DNA from: Glossina fuscipes
Lineage: Eukaryota; Arthropoda; Insecta; Diptera; Glossinidae
Reading direction: 5' to 3'
NCBI RefSeq assembly: GCF_014805625.2
Contig: NW_023998414.1
Location: forward strand, 5,491,962-5,555,961
DNA: 64,000 nucleotides
The position numbers and the translations under genes were made by a program. The notes under the pieces are model-generated. The model was given only the letters and a program-made list of their open reading frames with translations, was not told the DNA's origin and did no database searches. Shown one piece after another: positions 32,929 through 45,000 of the stretch (position 1 is its first letter; each line of letters starts with the position of its first letter).

Positions 32929-35900
32929 TTCCTTTTTATATTTTGTTTTGCTTTTTCTTTACAAAATATTAGTTAACAATTGCTAGTCACTCTGCGTGCA
33001 AAATGCCAAACAGACCGAAAATGGATGAGTAACGACGACTCGCAAAGGACAAACACCTCATTAACTGCAACTGTAACGATAACATGAATACATACATTAA
33101 AATAGCACTCTTTACCCCTAACGCTGCTAACAATGCTAAAAAACGATAAACAACTAATTGGTAACCGATAGTTACAAGAAAAAAAAATTCTTTTTTAATT
33201 TTCAAATTTATTTTTATTTATTTTTTTTTATTTACACATTTAATAGAGAAAAGATTAGTCGTTACCTTCAGACGATAAACGTAAATTTAATAATTTTTTC
33301 TTACTGCATTCATCATCCAGAGCTCGACGATGTCCTAATTTTTGGGATTTTTTTCAAAGCCTTCAACTTTGAACTAGTTGTCTAAATATAAATATTAAAT
33401 CATCCAGAAAATGTTTACGTATTAAAAGAAACGCACAAAGCTCTCAAGTAATTCTTATATCCTTCCTAACCTGCGGTAAGAACTCTCGGAAAAAAAAAAA
33501 AAAAAAAAAAAAAAATACTTTACCACTTATACCTGTAGGTAGTGCGTGCAAGATAACAAATAACATTCAATGTACAATTTTATTATCGCTCTCACTTTGC
33601 ATAACATAAGAATTGAAGACAATTTTTTTCTTCGTTTTTTTTTTTACTTTTTTTGCAATAAATCAAATGTCTCGCAGAATTCTCTCGTTAAATTTTCACC
33701 TTAAATACACTTTGAATTGCAATAAATTATTGAATTACGGATGGAAAAGCAAAGAAATTTACCTAAGAAATGGAAAAAAAGCGATTTTCATTCATTCATC
33801 TCACTTTTTTTTTTTTCTTTTTTTTTTTTCCTCTTTTTTATATCGATTTTTCAAATGTGTCACGTTCACGTTGTTGTAAATGAAAATATTATATTTTTAG
33901 CACACATTCACTAACTTCACTTCTATCCCTTTAAATAACGACTGAACTTGTACCGTTATGTGTACAAGTTCTCGCTCAATCGCATTACGTATTACATTTA
34001 CACACGCACTTGTGCAAATGGTCGATTTATTTAAAAAAAGTAAAACATTTATCAAAATTTTTTCGAAGATTAATAATATAAAATAATCTCTGTTTGATTC
34101 GTTGAATAAATGCTCAAAGAAAAAACCGAAAAAAAAGCCCAAAAATGAAACAAACACTTTTACTTTAAATAATTTGATTTTTATTCATTTTCTTTTAATA
34201 CATCTTATCCCCTTTTCAACGGATTTGCACAAAGTTCAGTTATCAACATAATGCAATATATACGCAATACTAATATCACTTTATTATTAAATGCATATAT
34301 GTATATATATATACATTACATATTACATATATATGTGATGAAAACGTACATGTATTGATTTTCTTGTGCGCTCCGAATCCTACTTGACTTTTTTAAATCG
34401 AAAGTAACCACCTTTCTAGTTAGCAACCCTTCGGCTAAAAACAGCAAAAAAAAAAAACAAAAAAGAGAAGAGAAGAAAACCTCCAAACAGAGCTGTGCTT
34501 AGGAAAATCGACCAGTGTACTTAGCTTTCCATTTGGATTCGGAATTTTGAAATATCACGCCCCGCCGCCCTTTGAAAAATCATACTATATTCCTATATAC
34601 GTTGTGCAATTTGAAGAAAAGTTCCATTTGCATGCCAAACGTTTGCTGTTTGGTGCAATTGGGCAAATGGGATGCACGTACTACTATTGTCCCTTGCTAT
34701 GAAAAATTTACTGGAAAACGTAATATTTACAGCAAGAATTTTATTTCTTTTGAACATATGTAGCCTTCTCATGCATGCGTGTGAATTCGAGCAACTGATT
34801 CGTGATAATCGGAAAAGACCTACATTAGAGAAGATGTCATGTGAAACGGCGACCTATGAATGTGTAATTCCATAGCACACAAAATAATATCGTGCGTTGC
34901 TCTTTGTCACCCACTCCTTCCAGTCCCTCTGCACTAACTAATTAACCGGTAGTTAATTATTTGCATACTCTCTACATTATATTCACGATGGAAATGATGT
35001 GACAATCCTTAATATTTAGGGAGTTCTTGCGATTCCAAAATCAAGTCTTGTATATGGAAGAAGAAGATGCGTGCCGTTTCGAGTTAACGCAAACATAACG
35101 GAACTTTTGCAGATGGATCAAGTATTCTTTCACTTGCCATCGTTTATTGGAAAATCTCGTATTTCCGACGATTTGTACTTATATAAATTTGATTCGGATT
35201 CATTACAAATATTTAAATAATTACATTCAGGCATCTCAGGGACTAATAGAAGTAGCGATTTACCCAATTAAATCTGACGATTACGAAAAAATCTTGCTCT
35301 TTTTTTATCATTTACTGGATAACGAATTAGGATTAAGACAATTTTGAAAAATTGTTTTATATATCAAATAATACCTGAAATCGAATATTTTGGAGTAAAA
35401 AATGATGTCCCTTAGAAATTTGGCATTTAAATGATCCAAATGATTATAGTAATAGTTCGATATCAGCTTAATTTGTTTGACGATGAAACTAAAAAATTTA
35501 AATTGGCAATTGTGAGGTAATAATTTAAAAAATAAAAAAATAAAATAGTCATCACTTTTTTAATTGGTATGGACGGGGTAGATAAATCAATTAATATGTT
35601 AATTTAATAATTTCGGCAACGTGAAATTTTTTTTGAAAGGATGAGTGCAAAACACTTTAGAAAGCAACGTTTCAATCGCAGAATGCAATTAGAGCTCACA
35701 TACCTGTAGTACAGCTTTGCATAACTTACGCAAATATTTTTTTTCTTATAACGCATAATTGTGTGCATTCATTATCTACGAATTAAATAAAGTTCCATTT
35801 CCTTCTTAGAATTGTTGATCTTCCGACTAAAGTTTTCACAGTTTTCGTATGCAATACACAGTTAATTTACAATATATCGCGTCTGGCAGTACCGCTCTTA

Positions 35901-36175
35901 TTTATAACTCTGATAGTTTACTTGCAATAATGTGGTTTTGTGAATAACAACCCTGTTGAAAAAAAACTAGTATTTTTTAAAGCTTTTTTCTGTGTTCTTG
36001 TTGTAAAGCTTATACAGCGTGTGGTTGTTGTTACAAAGCATTGGTACCGTCTGTGTTTATTGCCGCAAACTCTAATTTTTGTTTACATTTGCTCTGCACG
36101 TGCTATTGTTTACATTTCAAAAGTAAAGACCATATGTATTTTGTTGCTGTAATGTAGTATCGTGTGTATTTTATT
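32929..36175. other. CAPS upstream region, AT-rich
   Basis: Should contain the CAPS 5' UTR and promoter. Holds an A-tract (about 33490-33515), T-tracts and AT-rich microsatellite-like DNA (about 34295-34340). Short frames such as 34572-34763 have no recognisable domain. Confidence 0.5.
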
Positions 36176-36179
36176 GTTG

Positions 36180-36970
36180 CATTTTTTTACTCATCACCGA
36201 TGGATGAGGGCACTATTCATTTTATCCAAACGTTTACAGTATCCAGAAGGAAGCTTCAGAGATCCCACAAAGTACATATATATTCTTGATGAGCGGCAGC
36301 ATTTGAACCGATTTAAACATATCCGTGTGTAAACATTCTGCTGCCCGCAAAAATGAAGCCATCAAGTTCAAATCTGGCAGAAACATGGAAAGTTCTTGAA
36401 AATGAATCAAAATCGAAGCACACGCTCACAGCACCACGTAAACCGAGAACAAGTATTTTTCGAAAGGAAAAAAAAAGATTTTTCGCTCATTACTTATAAA
36501 CTATAACAGATATACGTACAAAAATTTGGAAGCATATTTTATGGGCCCACGCCTGTCCATTATTATAGTCATTATATCAAAACTTAATATTTTTTCAATA
36601 CCTTTATAACGTGCAGAAACAAGCTTCGAAAACACTATGAAGTATATAAATTCTTGGCCAATTTCATATTTGGAATCGACCTAACCATATCCGCCTGTTC
36701 ATCTGTCCGTCCGCCCAACTGTGTAGTATCTGTGGTAAAGATTGTTCCGTTCGCAAAATTGAAGATAACGGCTTCTAATTTGCAAAAGAATTTGGAAGTG
36801 ACCTAAACTTTTCAAAAGACACCCTAACAACGCCCACAAGCCTATGCCACAAAAACTTATGCTTTGAAAATAGAAAAAATCAGCTGCAGCCACACCGCAT
36901 GAAAATTTAGTTCTTTTACTTTTTGTCTTTTTTTATGACAATAGTGATGGATATAAAAGATTCGGTCATG
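36180..36970 (-). repeat. two head-to-tail dispersed-repeat copies (inverted)
   Basis: Subfamily 1 copies in reverse orientation at about 36180-36535 and 36590-36970. On the minus strand each shows the 'gacggacagatg' run, 'aaatcggttcaaatgctgcc' or its equivalent, and a tail with 'ttatatactt'. The outer edges carry 'catcaccgatgg'- and 'gatggatataaaaga'-like words. Confidence 0.65.
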
Positions 36971-37575
36971 ATCGAATATAATTTTCTGGATTGTTAAATT
37001 TGTTTTGATTCGAATTCATGTAATAAAAATTGTGAAGATATTTAAGAGAAGGCAGATGAATAGATACTATTTAAATCTTCCTCGAAATCTGATAAACTTT
37101 GTCTTTGGTTATTATTGTATTTGGGACAATTAATCAAATTAGATTAATATTTAGAATTTTCTGTAATTAATAAACTTAGTCATGAGTACAATCTGGCTCA
37201 GAGGAGACACGCTTAAACAATTACTTCCATAAACACAGTACATATAGTTCGTTTAACGAAAACACAGCAGCTGGTCCATGAAAATAATCAAAAGAAATTA
37301 TCCAGCTATCTAGTTTAAGATTATAAGCCATTGTAAGTGTTAGTAAATGCGGAAAGTTTTCAAATAAACCGAACCAAACTTTTGCATCATTTTACTAGAG
37401 AAGGAAAATTTTCAAATTTATTAGAAAATTCAAATTATTTCGGTGATTTCAATTATCTTTCAAAGGATATCGTCCCATTTTATTTCATTGACAGTGATCT
37501 ATCTGGCATATGCAGGTGAACCAAGTGTTCCATTATTCGATCACCGAGCGTTTAAAAAGTTAATCCTTTTAAAAA

Positions 37576-37779
37576 ATGGAATTTTCTCAAATATATAAAT
37601 CAGTGCCATTCCATGACGTAAAAATGGAAGAGTATTTTTCGGAATCTGTATCTAAAGATAAGCTATTTTTGTTGTCGCCTCTTAGAAATTCGATCACTAG
37701 CATACAGAAAGAATTTTTTCGTTTTCGATTCAAATACTTCAATTGGATCATTGGGATATTTCCGGGCGAAAGCATCTGA
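37576..37779 (+). CDS. possible small protein, 67 residues
   Basis: ATG in a strong context (AAAAAATGGAA) and balanced amino-acid composition, followed by a TGA. No known domain. It lies on the strand opposite gene C, just past its 3' end. A second frame upstream (37337-37519) ends near a GCAG|GTGAAC site that could be a donor. Chance is possible; there is no homology I recognise. Confidence 0.22.
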   Translation: MEFSQIYKSVPFHDVKMEEYFSESVSKDKLFLLSPLRNSITSIQKEFFRFRFKYFNWIIGIFPGESI

Positions 37780-37823
37780 AAAGTTGTACATGAAGTGTTG
37801 CCATTGAAAATTCAGCATATATA

Positions 37824-39021
37824 TTAATAACAAGACGATAAAGTACCTCTTATGGCTGTAGTACTTGCCAAAGTTCGTACTGGATGTTTGCTGCCTGTAC
37901 CTGTCCAGTTGAGATATTTAGCGGCGTTATCTTTTAACAGTGAACGCCAACACTTAAAAACATAGGCGATACTTGTAGGTGCATTAATATGAAGAAAATT
38001 ATTTGACTGAGGAGATCAAAGCATAAAGTAACACTCTCATACGTTCTATACAATAAACTCACCAGTAGTTTCAGTTTTTCGGGGTCCTTATATTTTTCAT
38101 CAAACTTCAAAAAATCCTCAACAACTTCATAGGACTGTATTGGTAACTCCTTCTCATCGATTTCATTGTGTTTCGTTATTTTGTTAACGTCACGTTTAAC
38201 TTTCAGCATCTCAGCACTCAATTTGCTCAAAAGATTTGTTGTCCTTTCAAGGTCTTTTTCTAATTTGGAAACCCTTCTCAAAACGACCGTTTCAAGATTA
38301 GCTGCAAAAACAACGCACAGGTAAGCAAAGCAATGCTGCTATGTTACGCTGGTAAAAGAAATAATTTACCTTTTGAGCAATTTTCAAAAGCTAATTGACT
38401 ATCATCCAGTACGGCTCTAAACTCATTAGAATACTGCATTACCTTTAACGAATAGAAGCGAAGTTATTCAAATATTTTTTTATAAATCGTAGAATCAACT
38501 TTTAACGATGCATAATAATATTGTGATTACATTTATTGCCGCCAGACTATTATCACCACTATCACTAAGATCAGTTTCCACTTTACTTATCATCTCATTA
38601 AAGCCATTCGTTTCGGATTCCATTGGTTCTTCTTTGACAATATAAGTTTCCACTGCAGCATCCTATAGAATATAGAATCGCTTACATTATTTGTCGCCGC
38701 TATTTTTATCATACTTACAAACTTTTGGTTCTTTTTTCTTTCATTTTTCCATCGTAAGCCATTATTATACGTTTCGTTACCGCGCTGTTCAGCTTCCAAA
38801 TGTAGCTCTTCTTTCATCACTGAATGTAAACCCGTAAGTTGAGCTTCATGTTCTTCTTGTATATGCTTTATAAATGCATCAAATTGTAAACATATCGCAC
38901 TGCAAAACACACAGTGAAGTCCGTAAATTTTTTTGTCAAACTCCAACCTAAAAGTTATTTCTCCACACTTTTGTATATTTGTGCTATAATCTACAGAAGT
39001 TTCCATTAAACCCATTGCCAT
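37824..39021 (-). CDS. gene C: N-terminal C2H2 finger + coiled coil + DUF4806-like
   Basis: A complete 291-residue protein from five exons that splice in phase: 39021-38719, 38662-38531, 38442-38370, 38301-38063 and 37952-37824. Exon 1 has KCGEI and a finger C-x2-C-x12-H-x4-H (CVFC...CLQ...H...EH..QL), the same spacing and flanking words as exon 1 of genes A and B. Exon 2 is acidic and carries VKEE. Exon 4 encodes a heptad-like coiled coil (LEKDLERTTNLLSKLSAEML) and then LPIQSYEVVEDFLKFDEKY, like the start of DUF4806. The last exon (LLKDNAAKYLNWTGTG...) fits the DUF4806 end with its Trp-containing 'W.G.G' turn. DUF4806 proteins are abundant in insects and of unknown function; the finger suggests a nuclear role. 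The exon 5 acceptor (TTTTTAAG) is weaker than the others. Confidence 0.8.
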
Positions 39022-41634
39022 CGTTATAAGTGATTTATTGTTTATTTATTATTAATTGTAATTATTATACTTTATAAATAATTATTGTAGGAAACCCATA
39101 AATTGTTAAACTTTATCTCTTAAATAAGATTTGTCGAAATTTATCTAAGAAAACATATGCAATCAGTTCTAGAGCAGCGTTGCATTACGTTTTCAAACTC
39201 TTACCATTTTTATTCCAAAATTTTTCAAAATGTCTAAAATAATAATAATACTTTTTCAAATATTATTGCATTTAAATCTTTCCGTTTCATATGGTCCGAG
39301 GTATGGTTTATGTAAATATAACTAGTGAGTTGATAATGTGTAATATAATCAAATAATATTTGTGCAATCGGATAACTGATAAGCTGATGACTTCCTGGGT
39401 TCATAAACTTTATTCGCGATCAATTTAATGGGACGTTGAGTACATTTTGCGCACGAGTAGGTTTTTGGACAGCAAAAGTGTTCGCACAAAATAATTCTAT
39501 GGTTTTAATCCTTGCTAATGGATCAAAACATTTTCTTTCTTCGTAATAGTGCATTTAGGTTCCAGATCACCTAGATTAACGCAAAATAAATGAATTATTT
39601 GGTGTTTGTAAAGACTTGTGTTTGTTTAAATTAGAATTATCAATTGTTTTTGAAATGTTCTTCTTAACACTTTTCCTGCAAAATGCAATTTAGTCAATTT
39701 TAAAAATAAACAATTAATTCTTCCTGATGTTTGTGCTTCTTTGCAAAATACGTTATAGTAAAGTTTTTGCATACATTTTTTTTTTTTTTGTTTTGCTCTA
39801 TGTTTATGTCGCATTGGTTCATTTCTTCATACTGGCTTTCGCAAATCGTGTTTAGGTCCTTATTTTCCCATCAATTGTATTTTTATTTACTACTATATTT
39901 TTCCAGCTGTGTAATATGGCGATTACCGGCGTATACAAATGTTGCAAATGTATTTTGTGGAAGAAGAGTCGCGTAGTCGTCATATTGGTTTCACCAATTA
40001 TTTGCAATGAAGTTCTTGGAGTTTCGTCAGTGGCCACTTTCAGTGGCAAACTTGTCAAACACAAGTTAAGATTTTGGTCAGACCAGCGGAATGAAGTCCA
40101 TATATTATTATTATGTAACGTGTACGCGTTTTCATCATACAATTGGAATAAGAATGGTAAGGCGTATGCTTTAATTCTATTTCACAATTTTGGTTTATTA
40201 ATACATGTATAATTCTAGAAACAGTCTTCCGTACAATGGAAGTAAATGTGGATGCTTGTGCGAGGTGGTGAAATTAATGTTAATAACTGGTTTAAAATGA
40301 CTGCTTCTCGTAGTATTAAAACGACATTTAAATTTTAAAATACGATTTAAAGGAGTTTAGTGCAGTGGAAGCTTACAAGAGCTCTAATTTTATTAATCAC
40401 AATAACCCTTATTGAAGAGGCAAAACGTGACGCGATCGCAGTAATAGACCGCTAAGGGAGTATTAGTGGAATTGTTGGAATCAAATTTCATTAATGCAAA
40501 TAACACATCGGAATTTCTACTGGATTAACGTAATGGAAATTGAATTGAAGTTAACGCAAATCAACAAAAAACGCAAGTATTGATGTTTGTTTTAAATTTA
40601 CTGTTTAAGGAAAATGTCAAATTATTTTTGAAAAAGAAATTTATGCATAGATTATTACTATTGCGGCATATTTAAACAAAAATTAAGTATGTAAACCCAT
40701 GTGCTTAGCTTGTATCTTCGACTGTTGTCTTCAACGCAGTTGCCGGAAGAAGAAATGTACATGTATTTTGATAGTCTTAAGAAACTGAAAATGCTAAGCT
40801 GATGAACAGCTTTTGTTTTTTGTAAACTATTACTGTATGAATTATTTCCAATGTGTAACATTTATGCCGGAAATTATAAAATAGAAAATGGATAACGATT
40901 ATAAACTTTTTCTAACGGTTCCGAAAGATCAATTAATACCTAAAGAAAAACTAGTTTTAATATTATATTTATTAGCAATTATTTATGCTTTATTTTCAAT
41001 AATTTTGCTTGCCCATCGTTTTTCTTACTTCGATCATTTTAAACAAAAAATTTCATTTTTTCTTCGGCCGATAATATTGCTCACACATGATACATGTGCG
41101 AGATGGTCATACCTCCTATAGTACTTTTAGAAGCTAACAACAATATATTTTCAATATATTATATATATAGCTTTAACATTTAGGTATTTGTTACATTATT
41201 GTACTTCGCACATGTTAAAAAACCCTACTTTTATTGAATTTGCCTAACGTTTGTGGAAAGTTTTAGGTCTTTCGGCACATAATGACAGATTCTAAGGTAA
41301 TTCCAAGCAAAGAGCAGAATAAGTTGGGTCACCTGCTAGGCGCATGTGCTGTTACACTTACTTTTATTTGTAGGCTATTCATGTAGTATTGGGTTTGAAG
41401 TTTGCTCATCGACTTAATTTTACTGTGTGTTTCTCAAGTGACTGACATGTTGGAATCTCTCAGCGAAGTTGCAAGTATGATACCCCTTAATTTCATCCAA
41501 TCGTCAATACCAGGAAAAGAGCTCAAACCAGTATATATTTTTCACGTCCATATACTATTGAGTGGCATACTTGCATTTAATGCGAAAGCTAGCAAAGACA
41601 AACAATGGTGAAACAATATTCCATTACTCTCCGA
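39022..41634. other. gene-poor AT-rich stretch
   Basis: Upstream flank of gene C and unassigned DNA. Contains one low-confidence small frame (40888-41121), listed separately. No repeat family recognised. Confidence 0.5.
40888..41121 (+). CDS. possible small membrane protein, 77 residues
   Basis: ATG in a very good fly context (GAAAATGG). A polar N-terminus is followed by one hydrophobic segment at about residues 22-43 (LVLILYLLAIIYALFSIILL), flanked by Lys before and Arg/Lys after. No domain recognised and no clear splice sites. In AT-rich DNA such Leu/Ile-rich frames can arise by chance. Confidence 0.25.
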   Translation: MDNDYKLFLTVPKDQLIPKEKLVLILYLLAIIYALFSIILLAHRFSYFDHFKQKISFFLRPIILLTHDTCARWSYLL

Positions 41635-42060
41635 CTAGAAATTAAGCAATGAAGTGGTTCGATGAGCTACACGAAAATCAGTTGCGGAAGATTTTGGTAG
41701 CGAGACTATGATCCCTTGAACTCGGCATGTGTCCTTCTCTCGGTGTCTTAGTTTCGCATCCCGCAGGCGTCCCGGAAAGTGATTCTCCATTAGGAGACGG
41801 CCAATTTTTTCGGGGTTTATTGTGTAATTTCCGCTTGGTTTGTTTAGACCGCATACACCATAGCTGTTGTCTTTAGCTAGAGGTTTCTGGAGCCACGCTA
41901 CTTGTGGAAAACGATTTATGTCTTTACAGTGCTGTCCCAAGTGGCCTACTTTGATCGCCTCAACTCGGCGTTATATGTGGTGAGGGCTTCCTTGTACTTA
42001 CCCCAATCACTCGATTTTTTGATTTTCACCTCGATAAGGTGAAGGTTTCCTGTGCTACTA
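41635..42060 (-). mobile_element. non-LTR retrotransposon ORF2 fragment (Jockey/R1-like)
   Basis: Decayed coding DNA from between the endonuclease and reverse-transcriptase domains. On the minus strand a frame reads WGKYKEALTTYNAELRRSK (about 42025-41965), then after stops and a frame change reads NKPSGNYTINPEKIGRLLME and NHFPG (about 41855-41780). The 'Y.aEirk.kr.sW' and 'G.yT..pee....L...HFPG' signatures are usual in Jockey- and R1-type elements. The RT core is not present. Confidence 0.7.
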
Positions 42061-45000
42061 AACAAAGGAAAGACGATCTATCCAGCTGGTGGCTTCTATA
42101 TGACCTCACCCGATGTAAGGCCAGCGATCATCTCCCCAATTATGCGTTTTGTCGCGCTATTTATACTGTGTTGGTTGCTGCCTTACTCATAGTTCAATAT
42201 TTGCCAGGGACATATAGAGATATGTTCTTATCTAAAACATTAGTATACATAAAATATTAATATATACAATTACAGTAAATAAAAAGTATTCTAATGAGTA
42301 TATATATATGTATGTATTATATGGTGATAAATGTACATTTATCAGGAACATTTAACTAGAATAATAAACGCGTATATCTACATATACTATATATCTTGTC
42401 ATTATACCTATACCATTGCTATAGAGATGATTGCTTTTTCTATATATTGAGGAATAAATCTCTATTCTAGTGTATCGTTTGATTTTGTGCACAGCAAAAT
42501 GTCTACCTGCGTATTGTGAAATGTATGAATATGACATTGGGTTAGAAATGATCTTCATGTGAACTGCTTGAAAAAGGAAATGTTTTGAATGTATTGTAAT
42601 GAGATTGAGTATATGTAACTGTATATTAATGGCAGAGGCTCTTCTCATAGAGACTAGTGTTCCTAATAAATGTAGCATAAATGTAGGGGCTTCGGTACGC
42701 CAAATCATGCAACTTCATTATTATGCTAACATGCATCGGCTAGAAGCGTCTCTAGACAACGTAGAGTGAATGGAGCGCGGCTTTTGATCCTTTAACTAAG
42801 AATCATCTTTTCCTTAATGAATTTCTCCTATTCACATCTATTTTCTTAGTTATTAATTTTCTACTTAAGTTTTAGAATGAAGCTATTTAATGCTATGGTA
42901 AGCACAATTATGAATTATGAATGGGTGCGCTTAGCATCAACTTGCATTCTTGCATTTGCTTACAATTGGGTTATTATTAAGAAATGCAATTCTAAGCGTT
43001 TTGAAGTGTGTTCATGCTTAATATCAAGCGTGTATTCCATATTCGCGAAGATTGTAATGGGAGTCGTAAGTTCGTGTATGTGGGGCAAGCCAATGGCATG
43101 TGGATTTATTTGTGTATAATAGATTACGTCGAAGCCTTATTACAAGGAAGTTTGCATTATATGCTCTTGTTTACGTACATTAGGGTTGAACATAGTTAAA
43201 TATATATTTTCACATAAAAAAATATAAATACAATTCACATTTTAATAGAGTTTATATGATTTATATTTCGTGATGCAAGGTAATAGATATATTGTGGACG
43301 GCAAAGGGAGGTGCCTCCGATTTTGCACGTCACAATTTTACTGGATAATATTAACAAAACTATCATTTTCGTACCTGAGAATATCTCAGTTTTGGACTAC
43401 GCTAGTGAGGTTGTCATTTTTACTGGGGTTTTACAATCTCCTGATCATATTTTATTTGTCTAGCCGAATGTTATCGCTTCTATTCGCCATTCTACACTTC
43501 GTAAGTTCTCTGCGTATGGTCTTCATGATGTGCAGCGTTTGAGACATTTTACGTTCACACAATGGTTTGCGCCGCTATATTTTATTTTTTTAAAGATTGT
43601 CATCAACGCATATAAAGATTTTCAGCCAAATTATGAATCCACTCTTGAAGGCACCCTTTTACTTTTACAATTTTCATCGATTTCATAAGACATTTCCATA
43701 CTTTCCGTACTTTATCACTTCTCACACTACAAAATTCACTAGACACTATATCATTTGCAATCCTTTGAAGAAGATGATGCAAAAATATTTTCTTTAAAAC
43801 TCGAGATATAAAAGAAAACAAGACAATTCATTGGAAGCTGGGGGAATTGATACTGATTTCAGTCACACTAATTTGCCGATGAATTTGCAGGATTATTAGT
43901 TAGTTTTCTTTCTGGATTTTTGTCGGTTATATCTGACTTCAGCTATTCCATTACTTTCTCGCCATGATTGGTGTTTCGTTTTGTTATTGTTTGCAAAAGA
44001 AAATACAGATTTTTATTTGACCTCGTTCCTTAGCGAAGACTACATAAATCGTTAATCATAAGTTTGTTGCAAGTTTGTCTGAGTCTTTAACACGCAAACT
44101 GGCATTTGCTAATAATATTGAGAGGCTTAGGTAGGCACCTTACAGGTGTGAACAATAATTTTAGTAATTCGCGTAATGTGAAAATAATAGCAATAGTGAC
44201 TAGGAAGAGGACAATATCTCTTTGAGTGGTAAACCGATGGCCGATACATTAATTGGGAGAGACGTTCAAATAATCTTGAGTAATTATGAATGTCAACTGA
44301 TCATTGCCATGTGGGCTAGGAGACGTTTAGTGTTATGCCTAGTTCATAAAAGCGCACCTTCTCTAATAGAATCGTGTTGATGTATTTGTATTGAGTCAAG
44401 TGAACTTAAATGTTGTCGGAGATTCAAAACACATTATCATAAAGTTGAGGAAAGCATTCTGTCGGTATAGAGACGTAAATGGGTGTATTTTCTATAAACA
44501 ATGTATCTTCACGCCTAGCATATGGACAACTGTTTGTTTTTACGAAAATTTTCTTTATGCTTCTTTATTCTTAATGTAAACAAATTCTTTCTTCTGACTG
44601 AAGACAGAGGTGCAAAATTTTTTCTCGAAAAGCATCGTCGGCGCAAGCTTGCGACAACTCAACGCACTCGTGAATGCACGGAACGTACTATGGAAAAAAA
44701 ATTAGGTTAGCAGCAATTGTGGTTAAAATTTAAAGTTCTTTGAATGACTTTATTAAGCGTACTCGAGTCAGTTATTTATATATTACCCATTCTTATGTCA
44801 CGTTGATACGGTTTGCAAAATTCTGTATGTCCATATTTTACTGATTAAAAAATATGATTTTAACTGTCTTAAGATATAAATTCTTACATTATCACCGTGA
44901 GAATTAGACGAATGACGATCGAATCAGATTATATTGTAATTATTCATTAACGTGAAATTATTGCTACGATATTAGGTAACATGCGTTGTCTTGTTTCACA

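Noticed and set aside
42352..42708. 118-residue minus-strand frame
   Set aside because: No domain or splice support; composition as expected from background.
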